Assembly (NCBI RefSeq): GCF_016307205.1
Contig: NZ_JAEIJD010000009.1
Span: forward strand, 1 to 64,000
Direction of reading: 5' to 3'
Length of the DNA: 64,000 nucleotides
Source of the DNA: Pontibaca salina
GTDB taxonomy: Bacteria > Pseudomonadota > Alphaproteobacteria > Rhodobacterales > Rhodobacteraceae
The notes under the pieces were generated by a model. That model was given only the letters and a program-made list of their open reading frames with translations, searched no databases and had not been told where the DNA came from. Position numbers and translations under genes: made by a program. Positions within the stretch are counted from its first letter, which is position 1. Every line of letters begins with the position of its first letter. Below are positions 1 through 8,710 of the stretch, piece by piece.

Positions 1-106
1 CAAGGGGCTGCTGAACACCACTCCGCCCGTGCCGGAAGCAGAGGCCCTGAACCAGCGGGTCTGGAACCCCTTGCCCTATCACCGCTATCGCGGTGCGGAC
101 GAGTAA
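1..106 (+). CDS. 3' end of an unidentified gene (partial)
   Basis: The window opens inside a reading frame (codons from base 2) that ends with TAA at 104-106. The last 34 residues are hydrophilic and Pro-rich and end in the tetrad GADE. I do not recognise the family from this tail. It is called coding because the frame is open from the edge, the third-position GC bias matches the neighbours, and nothing competes on the other strand. Confidence 0.5.
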   Translation, partial: KGLLNTTPPVPEAEALNQRVWNPLPYHRYRGADE

Positions 107-155
107 CAGCCTGCTGAAATAGCCGCCAGTTAGGATTGCGGTGCGTGCAAGCTAG

Positions 156-188
156 AAAAAACCCTAACCCAGATCTTGGGTTAGGGTT
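156..188 (-). terminator. Intrinsic terminator, reading leftward
   Basis: A perfect 11-bp stem (AACCCTAACCC at 160-170 with GGGTTAGGGTT at 178-188) encloses a 7-nt loop. Read on the minus strand the stem is followed directly by a T-run (156-161), as in a Rho-independent terminator. It would end leftward transcription from the small ORF at 192-428 or from tRNA-Ser(UGA). It also faces the tail of the partial gene at 1-106 and may act in both directions, though there is no T-run on that side. Confidence 0.6.
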
Positions 189-191
189 CGT

Positions 192-428
192 TTATGTTGC
201 CCACTTACGCCCCCTCCTGAACTGGATTGCATCGGTGTCGACCGGCCCCATTCGACGAGCAACCTGCTCGGCGAGGACTTTTGCGTCGCGAAAGAACAGC
301 GTTTCTGGCTCCACTAAACTGGCAATGTTGTCAAAGAGAGGCCGAAGACAGTTCGGGCCAAGGCAAAGGGCCATTTGCACGCTATTTGCCGGGCCGAACC
401 GCGCGTCCCTCCCAATGACAGCTGCCAC
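192..428 (-). CDS. Small hypothetical protein (doubtful)
   Basis: A 78-residue frame on the minus strand whose stop codon lies 3 nt before the terminator hairpin at 156-188, which is the main reason to list it. The protein has no signal peptide, membrane segment or motif I recognise, and its C-terminus is basic (RRGRKWAT). No convincing ribosome binding site precedes the ATG at 428. It may be the 3' remnant of a longer, decayed gene: 429-609 shows no consistent frame. The rest of 107-609 holds nothing else I can support. Confidence 0.3.
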   Translation of the reverse strand: MAAVIGRDARFGPANSVQMALCLGPNCLRPLFDNIASLVEPETLFFRDAKVLAEQVARRMGPVDTDAIQFRRGRKWAT

Positions 429-609
429 CGGAAACGCTGATCCAGTGTCCGAATGCCGAGGATCGATTGCTTAGGGCAGCAGCCAAAACAGCCACTGCAT
501 GGCCCGACGCATTCCAGTACCGCCATGCTCCAGCGTCTTCTGAGACGATCCGAGTCATGGTGGGGGCATTTCAGTGTCTATTTGAGAACAACGGCTTAAC
601 ATGTAGTGA

Positions 610-699
610 TGGAGGAGCAGGTGGGATTCGAACCCACGGGACCCGCAAAGGCCCGGTCGCTTTCAAGGCGACAGCAATCGACCACTCTGCCACTGCTCC
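610..699 (-). tRNA. tRNA-Ser (anticodon UGA)
   Basis: The minus strand folds as a class II tRNA: acceptor GGAGCAG/CTGCTCC, a D-arm, an anticodon stem GTCGC/GCGAC with loop CTTGAAA (anticodon TGA, reading UCA/UCG codons), a long variable arm typical of serine tRNAs, a T-arm GTGGG-TTCGAAT-CCCAC and an encoded CCA at 610-612. The discriminator base just before CCA (613) is U on the tRNA, whereas serine tRNAs normally have G73; the second serine tRNA in this window does have G. No gene lies between it and ssb (700-947). Confidence 0.95.
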
Positions 700-947
700 G
701 TCACGATTCCTTACCTAAACGCGTCCGATCTATTTGCCAAGGCCGGGATCGACACAAAGTCATGGAACTGATCCTGCGAGCAGATGAAACCGCAGGGTTC
801 CGAACAACGACCTCTTCGGTGCCGCCGAATATATTGCAGAAACAATGGAAACTTTGATTTCGGCCATAGAAAAAGGGCTGGCGATCGCCAGCCCGGTGGG
901 AAGACTGCAGAACTTTAGGAAAGTTTACATCTGTATCAAAACCGGCG

Positions 948-1445
948 TTAGAATGGGATTTCGTCATCCATATCACGTGACGAGGGCGCGCTGCTGCCGC
1001 CACCACCACCACCGCCATAGCGATCATCTTGTGGGCCGCTGTCATAGCCGCCACCAAAGTCACCCCCGCCGCCGCGCTGGCCGCCGCCTTCGCCGCGCCC
1101 ATCCAGCATTGTCAAGGTGCCATCAAATCCTTGCAAGACGACCTCGGTTGAATAGCGGTCCTGACCGCTTTGATCTTGCCATTTGCGGGTCTGCAGCTTG
1201 CCCTCGATATAGACCTTGGAGCCCTTGCGCAGATATTGCTCGGCGATACGCACCAGCCCATCTTGGAAGATCGCGACCGAATGCCATTCGGTGCGTTCGC
1301 GCCGCTCGCCGGTGTTGCGGTCCTTCCAGGTTTCCGATGTGGCAATGCGCAGATTGCAGACTTTGCCCCCGTTCTGGAATGTCCGGACTTCGGGATCTCG
1401 GCCCAGGTTTCCGATAAGAATGACTTTATTGACTGATCCGGACAT
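948..1445 (-). CDS. ssb: Single-stranded DNA-binding protein
   Basis: SSB coats single-stranded DNA during replication, repair and recombination and recruits partner proteins through its acidic tip. The 165-residue product starts MSGSVNKV and shows the OB-fold with the conserved stretches [10 protein letters not shown] and [10 protein letters not shown] (about residues 10-75), a Gly-rich linker (about 118-155) and the diagnostic C-terminal tip MDDEIPF. The frame stays open 21 codons further upstream, but family alignment and the typical N-terminus favour the ATG at 1445. It is divergent from the lytic transglycosylase gene at 1631. Confidence 0.97.
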   Translation of the reverse strand: MSGSVNKVILIGNLGRDPEVRTFQNGGKVCNLRIATSETWKDRNTGERRERTEWHSVAIFQDGLVRIAEQYLRKGSKVYIEGKLQTRKWQDQSGQDRYSTEVVLQGFDGTLTMLDGRGEGGGQRGGGGDFGGGYDSGPQDDRYGGGGGGGSSAPSSRDMDDEIPF

Positions 1446-1583
1446 GTCGGCTCCTGCTGGTGTCATAAAAATTCGTTCGCCGCGAATCCCGGCAAGCGAC
1501 CCGGCCACAGCCTATACCTCCTGCAGGAAGGTTGAAACACGGTTAACGATGGTGATCGCATCAAGACCTTCCAATTTTAGCGT

Positions 1584-1611
1584 TTGGCGGTATATTGCCC
1601 AGCAATAATAA
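1584..1611 (+). promoter_or_regulatory. Candidate promoter of the lytic transglycosylase gene
   Basis: TTGGCG (1584-1589) and TAATAA (1606-1611) are separated by 16 bp and lie 20 bp before the start codon at 1631, with a purine-rich ribosome binding site (AAGGGACAGG) between. It fits a sigma-70-type promoter; no experiment supports it here. Confidence 0.4.
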
Positions 1612-1630
1612 AGGGACAGGATGTCAGCTG

Positions 1631-2221
1631 ATGTATCGGATCGCGTCAGGGATCTTTGTTTTTGGTCTGGTATTGTCGGCAGGGGCCGACACGGCCGGTG
1701 CTGATGTCCTGAAAGATCGCGAGCGCCGGGCGATGTTCGCTTCAAAGACCAAGGTGCTGGATACGCGCGCGTCGGTGCAATACAACAATTCGGTCAGCCT
1801 GCAGCCACCAAGGGTAAACACGCCCGGAAAGTTCTCGAAAACCTATACCGGCAAATATCGGGGCGAATATTTTCAGATGGCGCAGGAAGCCGCGCGGCGC
1901 CATCGCATTCCCGAAGATCTTTTTGTGCGGTTGGTGCAGCAGGAATCAGGCTGGAATCCGCGCGCCAAATCGCACAAGGGCGCGCTTGGGTTGGCGCAGC
2001 TGATGCCACACACAGCGGCGGCACTGGGGGTGGACCCGGCGGACCCGTACCAAAATCTTGATGGTGGAGCGCGCTATCTGGCGCGCCAGTTCAGGGAATT
2101 CGGAACCTGGAAACTGGCGCTGGCGGCCTATAACGCTGGCCCTGGGGCCGTGCGCAAATATGGCGGTGTGCCGCCGTATCAGGAAACCCGCAATTATGTG
2201 GTGGTGATTGCCGGCAACTGA
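1631..2221 (+). CDS. Lytic transglycosylase, SLT domain
   Basis: Periplasmic enzyme that cleaves the MurNAc-GlcNAc bond of peptidoglycan, leaving 1,6-anhydro ends. The 196-residue product has an N-terminal signal peptide (hydrophobic from about residue 4 to 20) and one Slt35/Slt70-like lysozyme-fold domain from about residue 75. The catalytic Glu is E105 in QQESGW, followed by the conserved GLAQLMP and [10 protein letters not shown] motifs. The ATG at 1631 is chosen because it gives a proper signal peptide and is preceded by AAGGGACAGG; an in-frame ATG at 1595 would add 12 hydrophilic residues. Confidence 0.9.
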   Translation: MYRIASGIFVFGLVLSAGADTAGADVLKDRERRAMFASKTKVLDTRASVQYNNSVSLQPPRVNTPGKFSKTYTGKYRGEYFQMAQEAARRHRIPEDLFVRLVQQESGWNPRAKSHKGALGLAQLMPHTAAALGVDPADPYQNLDGGARYLARQFREFGTWKLALAAYNAGPGAVRKYGGVPPYQETRNYVVVIAGN

Positions 2222-2389
2222 CGCGAAGCGCGCCGGCGTTTTCTCGCTTATTTTTGGTGATCGGTCGGAGTTCTTGCAGCCGTGATGGTTTGGGCAGGGG
2301 AACCTTTGCGCCTGTCCGAGGTTGTGGAGGCAGAAATCGTACCCGTGGCCGGTTTGCGAGCCGGTCGGGGAAAAAGGGAGAGCACTGCC

Positions 2390-2908
2390 ATGTCGACCCA
2401 AGTATTTTTACGCACCAGCGTCGCTGCTGTCACGTTTGCTTTGACCGCGCCATTCATGTTGAGCGCCGAGGACGCTGCGGTGAAGGAAATCACCGTGACC
2501 GCCGAGCCGGCCACCGCCGACGGGATGAATGCAATGATGTATTACCCTCAGATGGAGGCGGACCTGCAACAGGCAATTGCGGAACGGGTACCGGTCTCGG
2601 ATGCGGCCAAGGGGTATGACGTGCATGTTTCCTTAAACAGGGTTGCGTTGAACGGTGAAACGATGCTGCCTGAAAGTCAGGAATTCAACTCCATGCAGGG
2701 CACCGTCACCATCACCAGCCCCCAGACAACTGCCGCGCCGCGCAGTTATCCGGTGAATCTTCGGGCCAGTTCAGCCGGGCCCGCCCCCGAAGGGTTCGTG
2801 ACTATCGAACCCGGTCCGAACGAATTTTATTCGGCGATGATCGCTGCCTTTGCCGATATCGTGGCGCAGGATCTGCCCGAACATATGCCGACCGATTACG
2901 CCCGCTGA
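2390..2908 (+). CDS. Exported hypothetical protein
   Basis: A 172-residue protein with a signal peptide (hydrophobic segment at about residues 8-24, possible cleavage near AEDAA). No family is recognised. The mature part is acidic and predicted to be mixed alpha/beta, with a Pro-rich stretch around residues 110-130. The ATG at 2390 is chosen over the longer frame from 2282 because AAAAAGGGAGAG lies at the right distance and it exposes the signal peptide. It follows the lytic transglycosylase on the same strand after a 168-bp gap and converges with the peptide-binding protein at 2961. Confidence 0.7.
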   Translation: MSTQVFLRTSVAAVTFALTAPFMLSAEDAAVKEITVTAEPATADGMNAMMYYPQMEADLQQAIAERVPVSDAAKGYDVHVSLNRVALNGETMLPESQEFNSMQGTVTITSPQTTAAPRSYPVNLRASSAGPAPEGFVTIEPGPNEFYSAMIAAFADIVAQDLPEHMPTDYAR

Positions 2909-2960
2909 GGTGTATGATTTGGGTCAAACAGGGCCGTCGCGGGGAACTGCGGCGGGCTTC

Positions 2961-4628
2961 TCAGCCTGCAAAGCCGATTTTGTAAAGATGGATCTCATTC
3001 GCGGGGTGCCGTTCCGCATTGATCAGGCTGCCAATATGGTGATTGTACAGCGAGCGCCAATAAGGCTGAACAATGACGGCATCTTCGCGCAAAAGCTGTT
3101 CGATCTGTCTGATCACCTCACGCCGCTTGTCGGCAACCGCGATGGAATTGGCCAGCGTGATCAGCCGGTCGAACTCGGGGCTGGAATAGCCGGTCTCGTT
3201 CCAAGCCGTGCCCGAGCGGTAGGCCAATGTCAGGATCTGGATCTCGAGTGGTCGATGGTTCCACTGGGTTGCGCTGAAGGGGTGGCTGGTCCAATCTTGG
3301 CGAAAGCGCGGCCCCGGCAGGATCGTGCGCCGCACCTTGATGCCCGCGTCCAATAATTGAGCCGCCATGGCATCGCCGGTATTGCGCTGCCAATCGTCAT
3401 CAATGGTGATGAGGTTGTGTTCATAATCGGCCATCCCGGCCGCTTGCAACAGTTCCCGGGCCTGTTCCGGGTCAAAGGGTGCGGCGCCGATATCGACATA
3501 GGCGGGATGAATCGGGCAGACATGGTGGTTTGCGGCGATTTCACCGCGATTGGTATAGCCCAGTTCCAGCAAAACCGCATTGTTCACCGCCAATGCGAGG
3601 GCGCGGCGCACCCGTGTGTCGGCATAAGGTTTGATGCCGTCGACTTCGGCGTTCTGGTTGCCGCGCAGCACGATGGTGGCGGCCGTCAGGGTCTGGGTTT
3701 TGGTCCAGCCAATCATATCCATCACATCGATGACGTCGCCGACGGTTTCATAAAGCAGGTCTATTTCACCGGCCCGCGCCGCACTTACCCAGTTGAAGGG
3801 GTCAGGGCCGTAATCAATGAATTCGACCCGATCGACGTAGGGGCCGCCATAAATCTCGGTTCCCCACCAAGGATGATCGGTGGCGCGTTCCAGGATGCAG
3901 GATTTGCCGACCTCGATGCTGACCGGGCGGAATGGCCCGGTGCCGATGCCATTTTCGAACGGGTCGCCGCCGGTATAGCTGGCGTGGGTGATCGCTGCCG
4001 GGAAATCCGACATATTGGCGATCAAGGCGACGTCGGGTGTGGAGAGCGTCAGCACCACCGTGTGATCGTCCGGAGTCGTCACCGCACCATCGCGCAGCTG
4101 CCCGGATTCATCGTCGATCAACCCACCCATGCGCGATGCCATCGAGTTCGCTGCCAAATCGGTGTCGCACCAGCCCTTGATGTTGCGTTCTACGTCGCGC
4201 GCGGTGAAGTCATCACCGTTGTTCCATTTGATACCTTTGCGCAGGTGCAGAATATAACCGGTCGCGTCCTCGTTCACTTCCCAACCTTGCAGAAGCATGG
4301 GCCGGAACGAGCCGTCGCTTTCGTATTCCACGAGGTATTCCAGAAAGCCCCGTGTCTGATTGCCCGGCTCGGACCATTCATAGGTGCGGGGATCTCCCAG
4401 AGCTTTGACAGTCATTTCAATGCGCAATGTACCTCCCGATTTTATCGCCGGCTGCGCTGTGGCGGGCTGCGCTGCATTGATCAGGCTATAAGCAGCGGCA
4501 CCACCGACACCCAAAGCGGTGGCGCGGGTCAGGAATTCACGGCGTCCGATCTGACCAGCAAAATACTCGCTGGCATGCATCCGCGCTGCCGGATGGACTT
4601 TATCAGAGGGAGGAGGGGACTGTGTCAT
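2961..4628 (-). CDS. Peptide/opine-type ABC transporter substrate-binding protein (Tat-exported, orphan)
   Basis: A 555-residue solute-binding protein of the SBP_bac_5 family (dipeptide/oligopeptide/nickel type). A twin-arginine signal is visible (RREFLTRATALGVGG, Arg pair at residues 29-30) before an Ala-rich h-region and AQPA cleavage site, so export of a folded protein is predicted. Family hallmarks follow: LRKGIKWNNGDDFTARDV, GTGPFRPV and YADTRVRRALALAVN. The ATG at 4628 is preceded by GAAGGAAA. No permease or ATPase genes adjoin it, which is unusual; an AraC regulator lies just upstream on the same strand. The substrate cannot be told from sequence. Confidence 0.88.
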   Translation of the reverse strand: MTQSPPPSDKVHPAARMHASEYFAGQIGRREFLTRATALGVGGAAAYSLINAAQPATAQPAIKSGGTLRIEMTVKALGDPRTYEWSEPGNQTRGFLEYLVEYESDGSFRPMLLQGWEVNEDATGYILHLRKGIKWNNGDDFTARDVERNIKGWCDTDLAANSMASRMGGLIDDESGQLRDGAVTTPDDHTVVLTLSTPDVALIANMSDFPAAITHASYTGGDPFENGIGTGPFRPVSIEVGKSCILERATDHPWWGTEIYGGPYVDRVEFIDYGPDPFNWVSAARAGEIDLLYETVGDVIDVMDMIGWTKTQTLTAATIVLRGNQNAEVDGIKPYADTRVRRALALAVNNAVLLELGYTNRGEIAANHHVCPIHPAYVDIGAAPFDPEQARELLQAAGMADYEHNLITIDDDWQRNTGDAMAAQLLDAGIKVRRTILPGPRFRQDWTSHPFSATQWNHRPLEIQILTLAYRSGTAWNETGYSSPEFDRLITLANSIAVADKRREVIRQIEQLLREDAVIVQPYWRSLYNHHIGSLINAERHPANEIHLYKIGFAG

Positions 4629-4738
4629 CCTGTTGCGGTTTCCTTCAATACGATCCGGCGTGACCAAGCGTCTCAGGCATCATTCGGCAGTAGTTTTCGG
4701 AAGGGGTCAAGCGCAGAGCGGGTGCACATGGATTTACT

Positions 4739-5566
4739 TCATAGGCCTGACGGATCAGCCGGCGCAGCCGCTGCTCGGCGCAGCGCGACCGGCGGGTGAC
4801 CGGTTTGTTGCTGGATGAAGCGGGCGAAATGCGCGACGTCCTTGAAGCCCAGTTGCTGCGCGACTTCCGATACCGGTGCCTGCGTCTCGCCCAGCAATTG
4901 ACGCGATGCATGTAGCAGGCGTTCGGTCAGAAGGGCGGCGGCGGACTTGCCGGTTTCGGCTTGGCAGGCGTGCGCCAGATCGGTCGAGGTGGTATTCAAT
5001 GCGCGGGCATGGTCGGCCAATGTGGCACCACTGCTAAAGGTGCTTGCGAGTCGGGCAAAGTAAGCGCGGCTAAGGCTGCGCTCTTGCGTCTCGGGCGCGG
5101 TGGCCGGAGCGTCTTCAGGGATTTGGCGGCGCAACCAGATCGCGGCCAGATACGCATATGCCGTCATCGCGCTTTGGCCTAGCGGGCGACGGTCTGATTG
5201 CTCGCGTGCCAGCGAATCCAGCAAAAGGGTCAGGTCGGCCTGCGCCCGCGCGTCGCGGATCCGGAGATGTTGTACCGTTTCGGGAAAACGCAAGCCGCTG
5301 GACGGAGGGATAAATAACGCCTGTCCAAACCCTTGCCGCCCCATATCCAGCGCCATCAGGTGCCGCGCCGGAACGAAGATTGCATTATGCGTCCCGATGC
5401 CGGTTCGCGCGCCGTCCAGCAGCGCGACGCCCTGACCGCGGGTAACCCAGATTAGGACGTGATCGCCCCAGTCATGTACAAGATCCAGTTTCCAACTGCC
5501 CCCTTTCGACAGCTGCCCGAGGGTGACTAAATGGATTTCGGTGGATTCAGAGGGAGCGAAATTCAT
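4739..5566 (-). CDS. AraC-family transcriptional regulator
   Basis: A 275-residue regulator with an N-terminal cupin-like sensing half (about 1-120) and a C-terminal AraC/XylS double helix-turn-helix (about 175-265). The signature of the second HTH is clear: SEVAQQLGFKDVAHFARFIQQQTGHPP. The effector is unknown. It lies 110 bp upstream of the orphan peptide-binding protein on the same strand and 36 bp downstream of miaA, so it may control the binding protein or itself. The alternative, that it is merely carried in the miaA transcript, cannot be excluded. Confidence 0.88.
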   Translation of the reverse strand: MNFAPSESTEIHLVTLGQLSKGGSWKLDLVHDWGDHVLIWVTRGQGVALLDGARTGIGTHNAIFVPARHLMALDMGRQGFGQALFIPPSSGLRFPETVQHLRIRDARAQADLTLLLDSLAREQSDRRPLGQSAMTAYAYLAAIWLRRQIPEDAPATAPETQERSLSRAYFARLASTFSSGATLADHARALNTTSTDLAHACQAETGKSAAALLTERLLHASRQLLGETQAPVSEVAQQLGFKDVAHFARFIQQQTGHPPVALRRAAAAPADPSGL

Positions 5567-5602
5567 AATGGTCCGGGCTCTTTCCGTCGTTCGTATTTCA
5601 GG

Positions 5603-6493
5603 TCAGCCCGCTTGCTCACCGCCACGCGGTTGCAGCCTGTGCCACTTGTCCAGCCGTGAGCGAAACCAGGTACGCTGGCGTTTTGCAAATTGCCGGGTCG
5701 AGATGACGACACGGGCACGGGCCTCGTCCAATGTACACGTGCCACGGCGATAGGCCACCAATTCGGGCACGCCGATGGCCTTGAAAGCGGGCAGGGTGGC
5801 ATCAAATTGCCGATCCATCGCCGCAACTTCGTCCAGGGCGCCCTGTTCCAGCATCTGGTCGAATCGCGACAGGATTCGTTGGTTGAGCCAGTCGCGCTCG
5901 GCCTCGATCAAAAGCGGCACGGTCGCGGTGATCGGCAGATCCGGGGGCGGGGTGTGCGCCTGCCATTCGGCTAAACTGCGCCCGGTCGCTGTGCGGACTT
6001 CCCAGGCGCGCTGCACCCGGGCGCGGTTTCGCAGGTCGATCCGCGCCGCACTGCGGGCGTCCAACCCGGCGATCAGTGCATCCAGCGGCATCGCATCTGC
6101 GTCGCTGCGGATGCTGGGCGGGGTCGGCGGGATTTCCGCCAGCCCCTCGGTCAACGCGGCAAAGTAAAGACCGGTGCCCCCGACAATGATCGGGCGTTGA
6201 GCACCTTCTAAGATCGGGCGCACCTCACGTAGCCAGTGCCCGACCGAGTACGGCTGATCAAAAGCGACATGACCATAAAGTCGGTGCGGCGCGACAGCTT
6301 CGTCCTGCAATGAGGGCCGAGCAGTGATGACACGCCAGCAATCATAGACTTGGCTGGCATCGGCATTGATGATCACGCCGCCTGCCTGACGGGCGATCTC
6401 AAGTGCCAGCGCTGACTTGCCCGAAGCCGTCGGGCCGGCAATCAGCACCGGGCAGTCTGAGGGGATCGTGGGAAGGCCGCTAAAAGCGCTCAT
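5603..6493 (-). CDS. miaA: tRNA dimethylallyltransferase
   Basis: Transfers a dimethylallyl group from DMAPP to N6 of A37 in tRNAs that read codons starting with U, the first step to ms2i6A. The 296-residue product has the P-loop AGPTASGKS near residue 18, the conserved INADASQVY and VGGTGLYF motifs, and a C-terminal region with [11 protein letters not shown]. The ATG at 6493, preceded by AAAGGGA, is preferred over an in-frame TTG at 6541. It is divergent from pyrH. Confidence 0.95.
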   Translation of the reverse strand: MSAFSGLPTIPSDCPVLIAGPTASGKSALALEIARQAGGVIINADASQVYDCWRVITARPSLQDEAVAPHRLYGHVAFDQPYSVGHWLREVRPILEGAQRPIIVGGTGLYFAALTEGLAEIPPTPPSIRSDADAMPLDALIAGLDARSAARIDLRNRARVQRAWEVRTATGRSLAEWQAHTPPPDLPITATVPLLIEAERDWLNQRILSRFDQMLEQGALDEVAAMDRQFDATLPAFKAIGVPELVAYRRGTCTLDEARARVVISTRQFAKRQRTWFRSRLDKWHRLQPRGGEQAG

Positions 6494-6613
6494 ACTGTGG
6501 TCCCTTTGGGGTTGTGATGGCAAAGTCACATTGTTGCCCAAGGCACATTGAACCCCGGCGCGATTTGCTTCATTTTACAATTAAATTAACCCCGTCCAGC
6601 GGTGGAGCGCAAC

Positions 6614-7360
6614 ATGACCCCTTCCGACACATTTCCCGAGCTGCAGTCTGAAACAACCTATAAACGGGTCTTGTTGAAGATTTCCGGCGAGGCGCTGATG
6701 GGCGATCAGGCCTATGGCCTGCATCCGCCAACCGTTGCGCGCATCGCCCAAGAGGTGCAATCGGTGCGGGATCTGGGGGTCGAGATCTGCATGGTGATCG
6801 GGGGTGGCAACATCTTTCGAGGGTTGCAGGGCTCGGCTCAGGGGATGGAGCGCACCACCGCAGATTACATGGGCATGCTGGCCACAGTGATGAACGCGCT
6901 GGCCATGCAAAGCGCGCTTGAGGCGCTGAGCATCCACACCCGCGTGATCAGTGCCATCCGCATGGACGAGGTGGCCGAGCCCTATATCCGCCGCCGTGCC
7001 GTCCGCCATCTGGAAAAGAAACGCGTCTGCATCTTTGCCGCAGGCACTGGCAACCCTTATTTCACCACGGATACAGCAGCAACTTTGCGAGCGAATGAAA
7101 TGGCGTGTGAGGCGATCTTCAAGGGGACCAAAGTGGACGGGGTCTATGACAAGGACCCGGCGAAATTCGACGATGCGGAACGCTATGACACGATCAGTTA
7201 TGATGACGTGCTGACCAAGCGGCTTGGTGTCATGGATGCCAGCGCGATTGCCCTTGCGCGGGACAACAACTTGCCGATTATCGTCTTTTCACTGGACGAA
7301 CCCGGTGGCTTTCGCGGCATTCTGGCAGGTCGTGGGACCTATACAAAGGTGTATGGCTAA
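6614..7360 (+). CDS. pyrH: Uridylate kinase (UMP kinase)
   Basis: Hexameric amino-acid-kinase-fold enzyme that phosphorylates UMP to UDP for pyrimidine nucleotide synthesis; usually GTP-activated and UTP-inhibited. The 248-residue product shows [11 protein letters not shown] at the N-terminal phosphate loop, [17 protein letters not shown] and [13 protein letters not shown] at 6602 is in frame, but GGTGGAG (6600-6606) is better read as the ribosome binding site for the ATG at 6614. It heads the run pyrH-frr-uppS-cdsA-dxr-rseP. Confidence 0.96.
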   Translation: MTPSDTFPELQSETTYKRVLLKISGEALMGDQAYGLHPPTVARIAQEVQSVRDLGVEICMVIGGGNIFRGLQGSAQGMERTTADYMGMLATVMNALAMQSALEALSIHTRVISAIRMDEVAEPYIRRRAVRHLEKKRVCIFAAGTGNPYFTTDTAATLRANEMACEAIFKGTKVDGVYDKDPAKFDDAERYDTISYDDVLTKRLGVMDASAIALARDNNLPIIVFSLDEPGGFRGILAGRGTYTKVYG

Positions 7361-7405
7361 CGCTATAGACCGACAAATGGCGCGATCAGGATTGAGGAGA
7401 GCTGT

Positions 7406-7969
7406 ATGTCAGCAGATTTTGAACTGGATATAGGCGATCTGGAAAGACGCATGGAAGGCGCACTTGCGGCGCTGCGCACGGAGTTCGCTTCGCTGCGCAC
7501 CGGGCGGGCCAGCGCGTCGATGCTTGAGCCGGTGATGGTTGAAGCCTATGGCCAGCGCACCCCGATCAATCAGGTCGGAACCGTAAACGTACCCGAGCCG
7601 CGCATGGTGACGATCAACGTCTGGGACAAGAGTATGGTCGGCAAGGTGGAAAAGGCGATCCGCGAAAGCGGGCTGGGAATTAATCCGCAGCTGAACGGCA
7701 CAATCATCATGCTGCCGATTCCGGAACTGAATGAAGAGCGGCGCCGCGAGCTTACCAAAGTCGCCGGTCAATATGCGGAAAGCGCCCGTGTGGCGATCCG
7801 CAATATCCGCCGCGACGGCATGGACCAGATCCGCAAGGCCAAGGCGGATAATCTGTCTGAGGACGATCAGAAGCTCTGGGAGAACGAGGTGCAGGAACTG
7901 ACCAACCGCAATATCGCCATTGTGGACAGCCAGTTGGAAACCAAGCAAGCCGAAATCATGCAGGTCTGA
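7406..7969 (+). CDS. frr: Ribosome recycling factor
   Basis: With EF-G it splits post-termination ribosomes. The 187-residue protein matches the family length and shows the three-helix-bundle domain and hinge: [15 protein letters not shown] near the N-terminus, [16 protein letters not shown] in the middle, and a C-terminal helix rich in charged residues. GAGGAGAGC precedes the ATG. It lies 45 bp after pyrH, a classic bacterial pairing. Confidence 0.97.
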   Translation: MSADFELDIGDLERRMEGALAALRTEFASLRTGRASASMLEPVMVEAYGQRTPINQVGTVNVPEPRMVTINVWDKSMVGKVEKAIRESGLGINPQLNGTIIMLPIPELNEERRRELTKVAGQYAESARVAIRNIRRDGMDQIRKAKADNLSEDDQKLWENEVQELTNRNIAIVDSQLETKQAEIMQV

Positions 7970-7978
7970 ACCTAGTTG

Positions 7979-8710
7979 ATGAAAGCCAGTTTTCTCAATG
8001 CACCCAAGGGCGGGCCGCGCCACGTTGCCATCATCATGGATGGCAACGGACGCTGGGCCACCATGCGAGGGCGGCCACGGCTGTTTGGGCATCATGCCGG
8101 TGCGCGCCGCGTGCGGGAAATACTGAAGGCCTGTCCGGACCTTGGGATCAAATACCTGACGATATTCGCTTTCTCGACCGAAAACTGGAAGCGCACGCAG
8201 GACGAGGTGGCCGGGCTGATGAGCCTGTTTCGGCGCTATATCATCAAGGAAACACGGGCGCTGAGCGCTTATGGCGTGCGGGTGCGCTTTATTGGTGATC
8301 GCCCGCGACTGGACGCCAAGCTGATCGCATTGATGGATGAGCTTGAAGCAGAAACCAGCAATAATGACCGCGTTCATCTGACAATCGCGCTGAACTATGG
8401 GGGCCGTGACGAGGTCGCCCGCGCGACCAAGCGGTTGGCGCAAGATGTGGCCGAAGGTCATCTGCGCCCGGAAGACGTAGATGAAGAAACGCTTCCCCGA
8501 TATCTGGATACCCATGTTTTGCCCGACCCGGATCTGGTGATCCGGACCAGTGGCGAGGCGCGGATTTCTAACTTTTTGCTTTGGCAGTCGGCCTATGCGG
8601 AATATGAGTTCATCGACACGCTTTGGCCTGATTTTACTGCTAGTGAGTTACGCAATCTTTGTATCAGCTATGGGGCGCGGGATCGACGCTTTGGCGCGGT
8701 AACGTCATGA
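7979..8710 (+). CDS. uppS: Undecaprenyl diphosphate synthase (cis-prenyltransferase)
   Basis: Condenses farnesyl diphosphate with eight isopentenyl diphosphates to the C55 lipid carrier for cell-wall and LPS sugars. The 243-residue product has the family signature IIMDGNGRWA, with the catalytic Asp at about residue 21, plus FAFSTENWKR and RTSGEARISNFLLWQ. The start is ATG 7979, directly behind an in-frame TTG, 9 bp after frr. Its last codon overlaps cdsA by four bases (ATGA). Confidence 0.97.
   Translation: MKASFLNAPKGGPRHVAIIMDGNGRWATMRGRPRLFGHHAGARRVREILKACPDLGIKYLTIFAFSTENWKRTQDEVAGLMSLFRRYIIKETRALSAYGVRVRFIGDRPRLDAKLIALMDELEAETSNNDRVHLTIALNYGGRDEVARATKRLAQDVAEGHLRPEDVDEETLPRYLDTHVLPDPDLVIRTSGEARISNFLLWQSAYAEYEFIDTLWPDFTASELRNLCISYGARDRRFGAVTS

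Noticed and set aside
160-188. Telomere-like CCCTAA units
   Set aside because: Only one unit and its mirror in a hairpin; it is explained as a terminator stem, not a repeat array.
3357-4799. Long plus-strand open frame of about 480 codons
   Set aside because: It lies opposite the peptide-binding protein and AraC genes, has no recognisable domain, and arises from the GC-rich codon bias of the true minus-strand genes.
7409-8515. Minus-strand frame of about 370 codons over frr and uppS
   Set aside because: The plus strand carries two intact textbook genes here, and the antisense product matches nothing I know.
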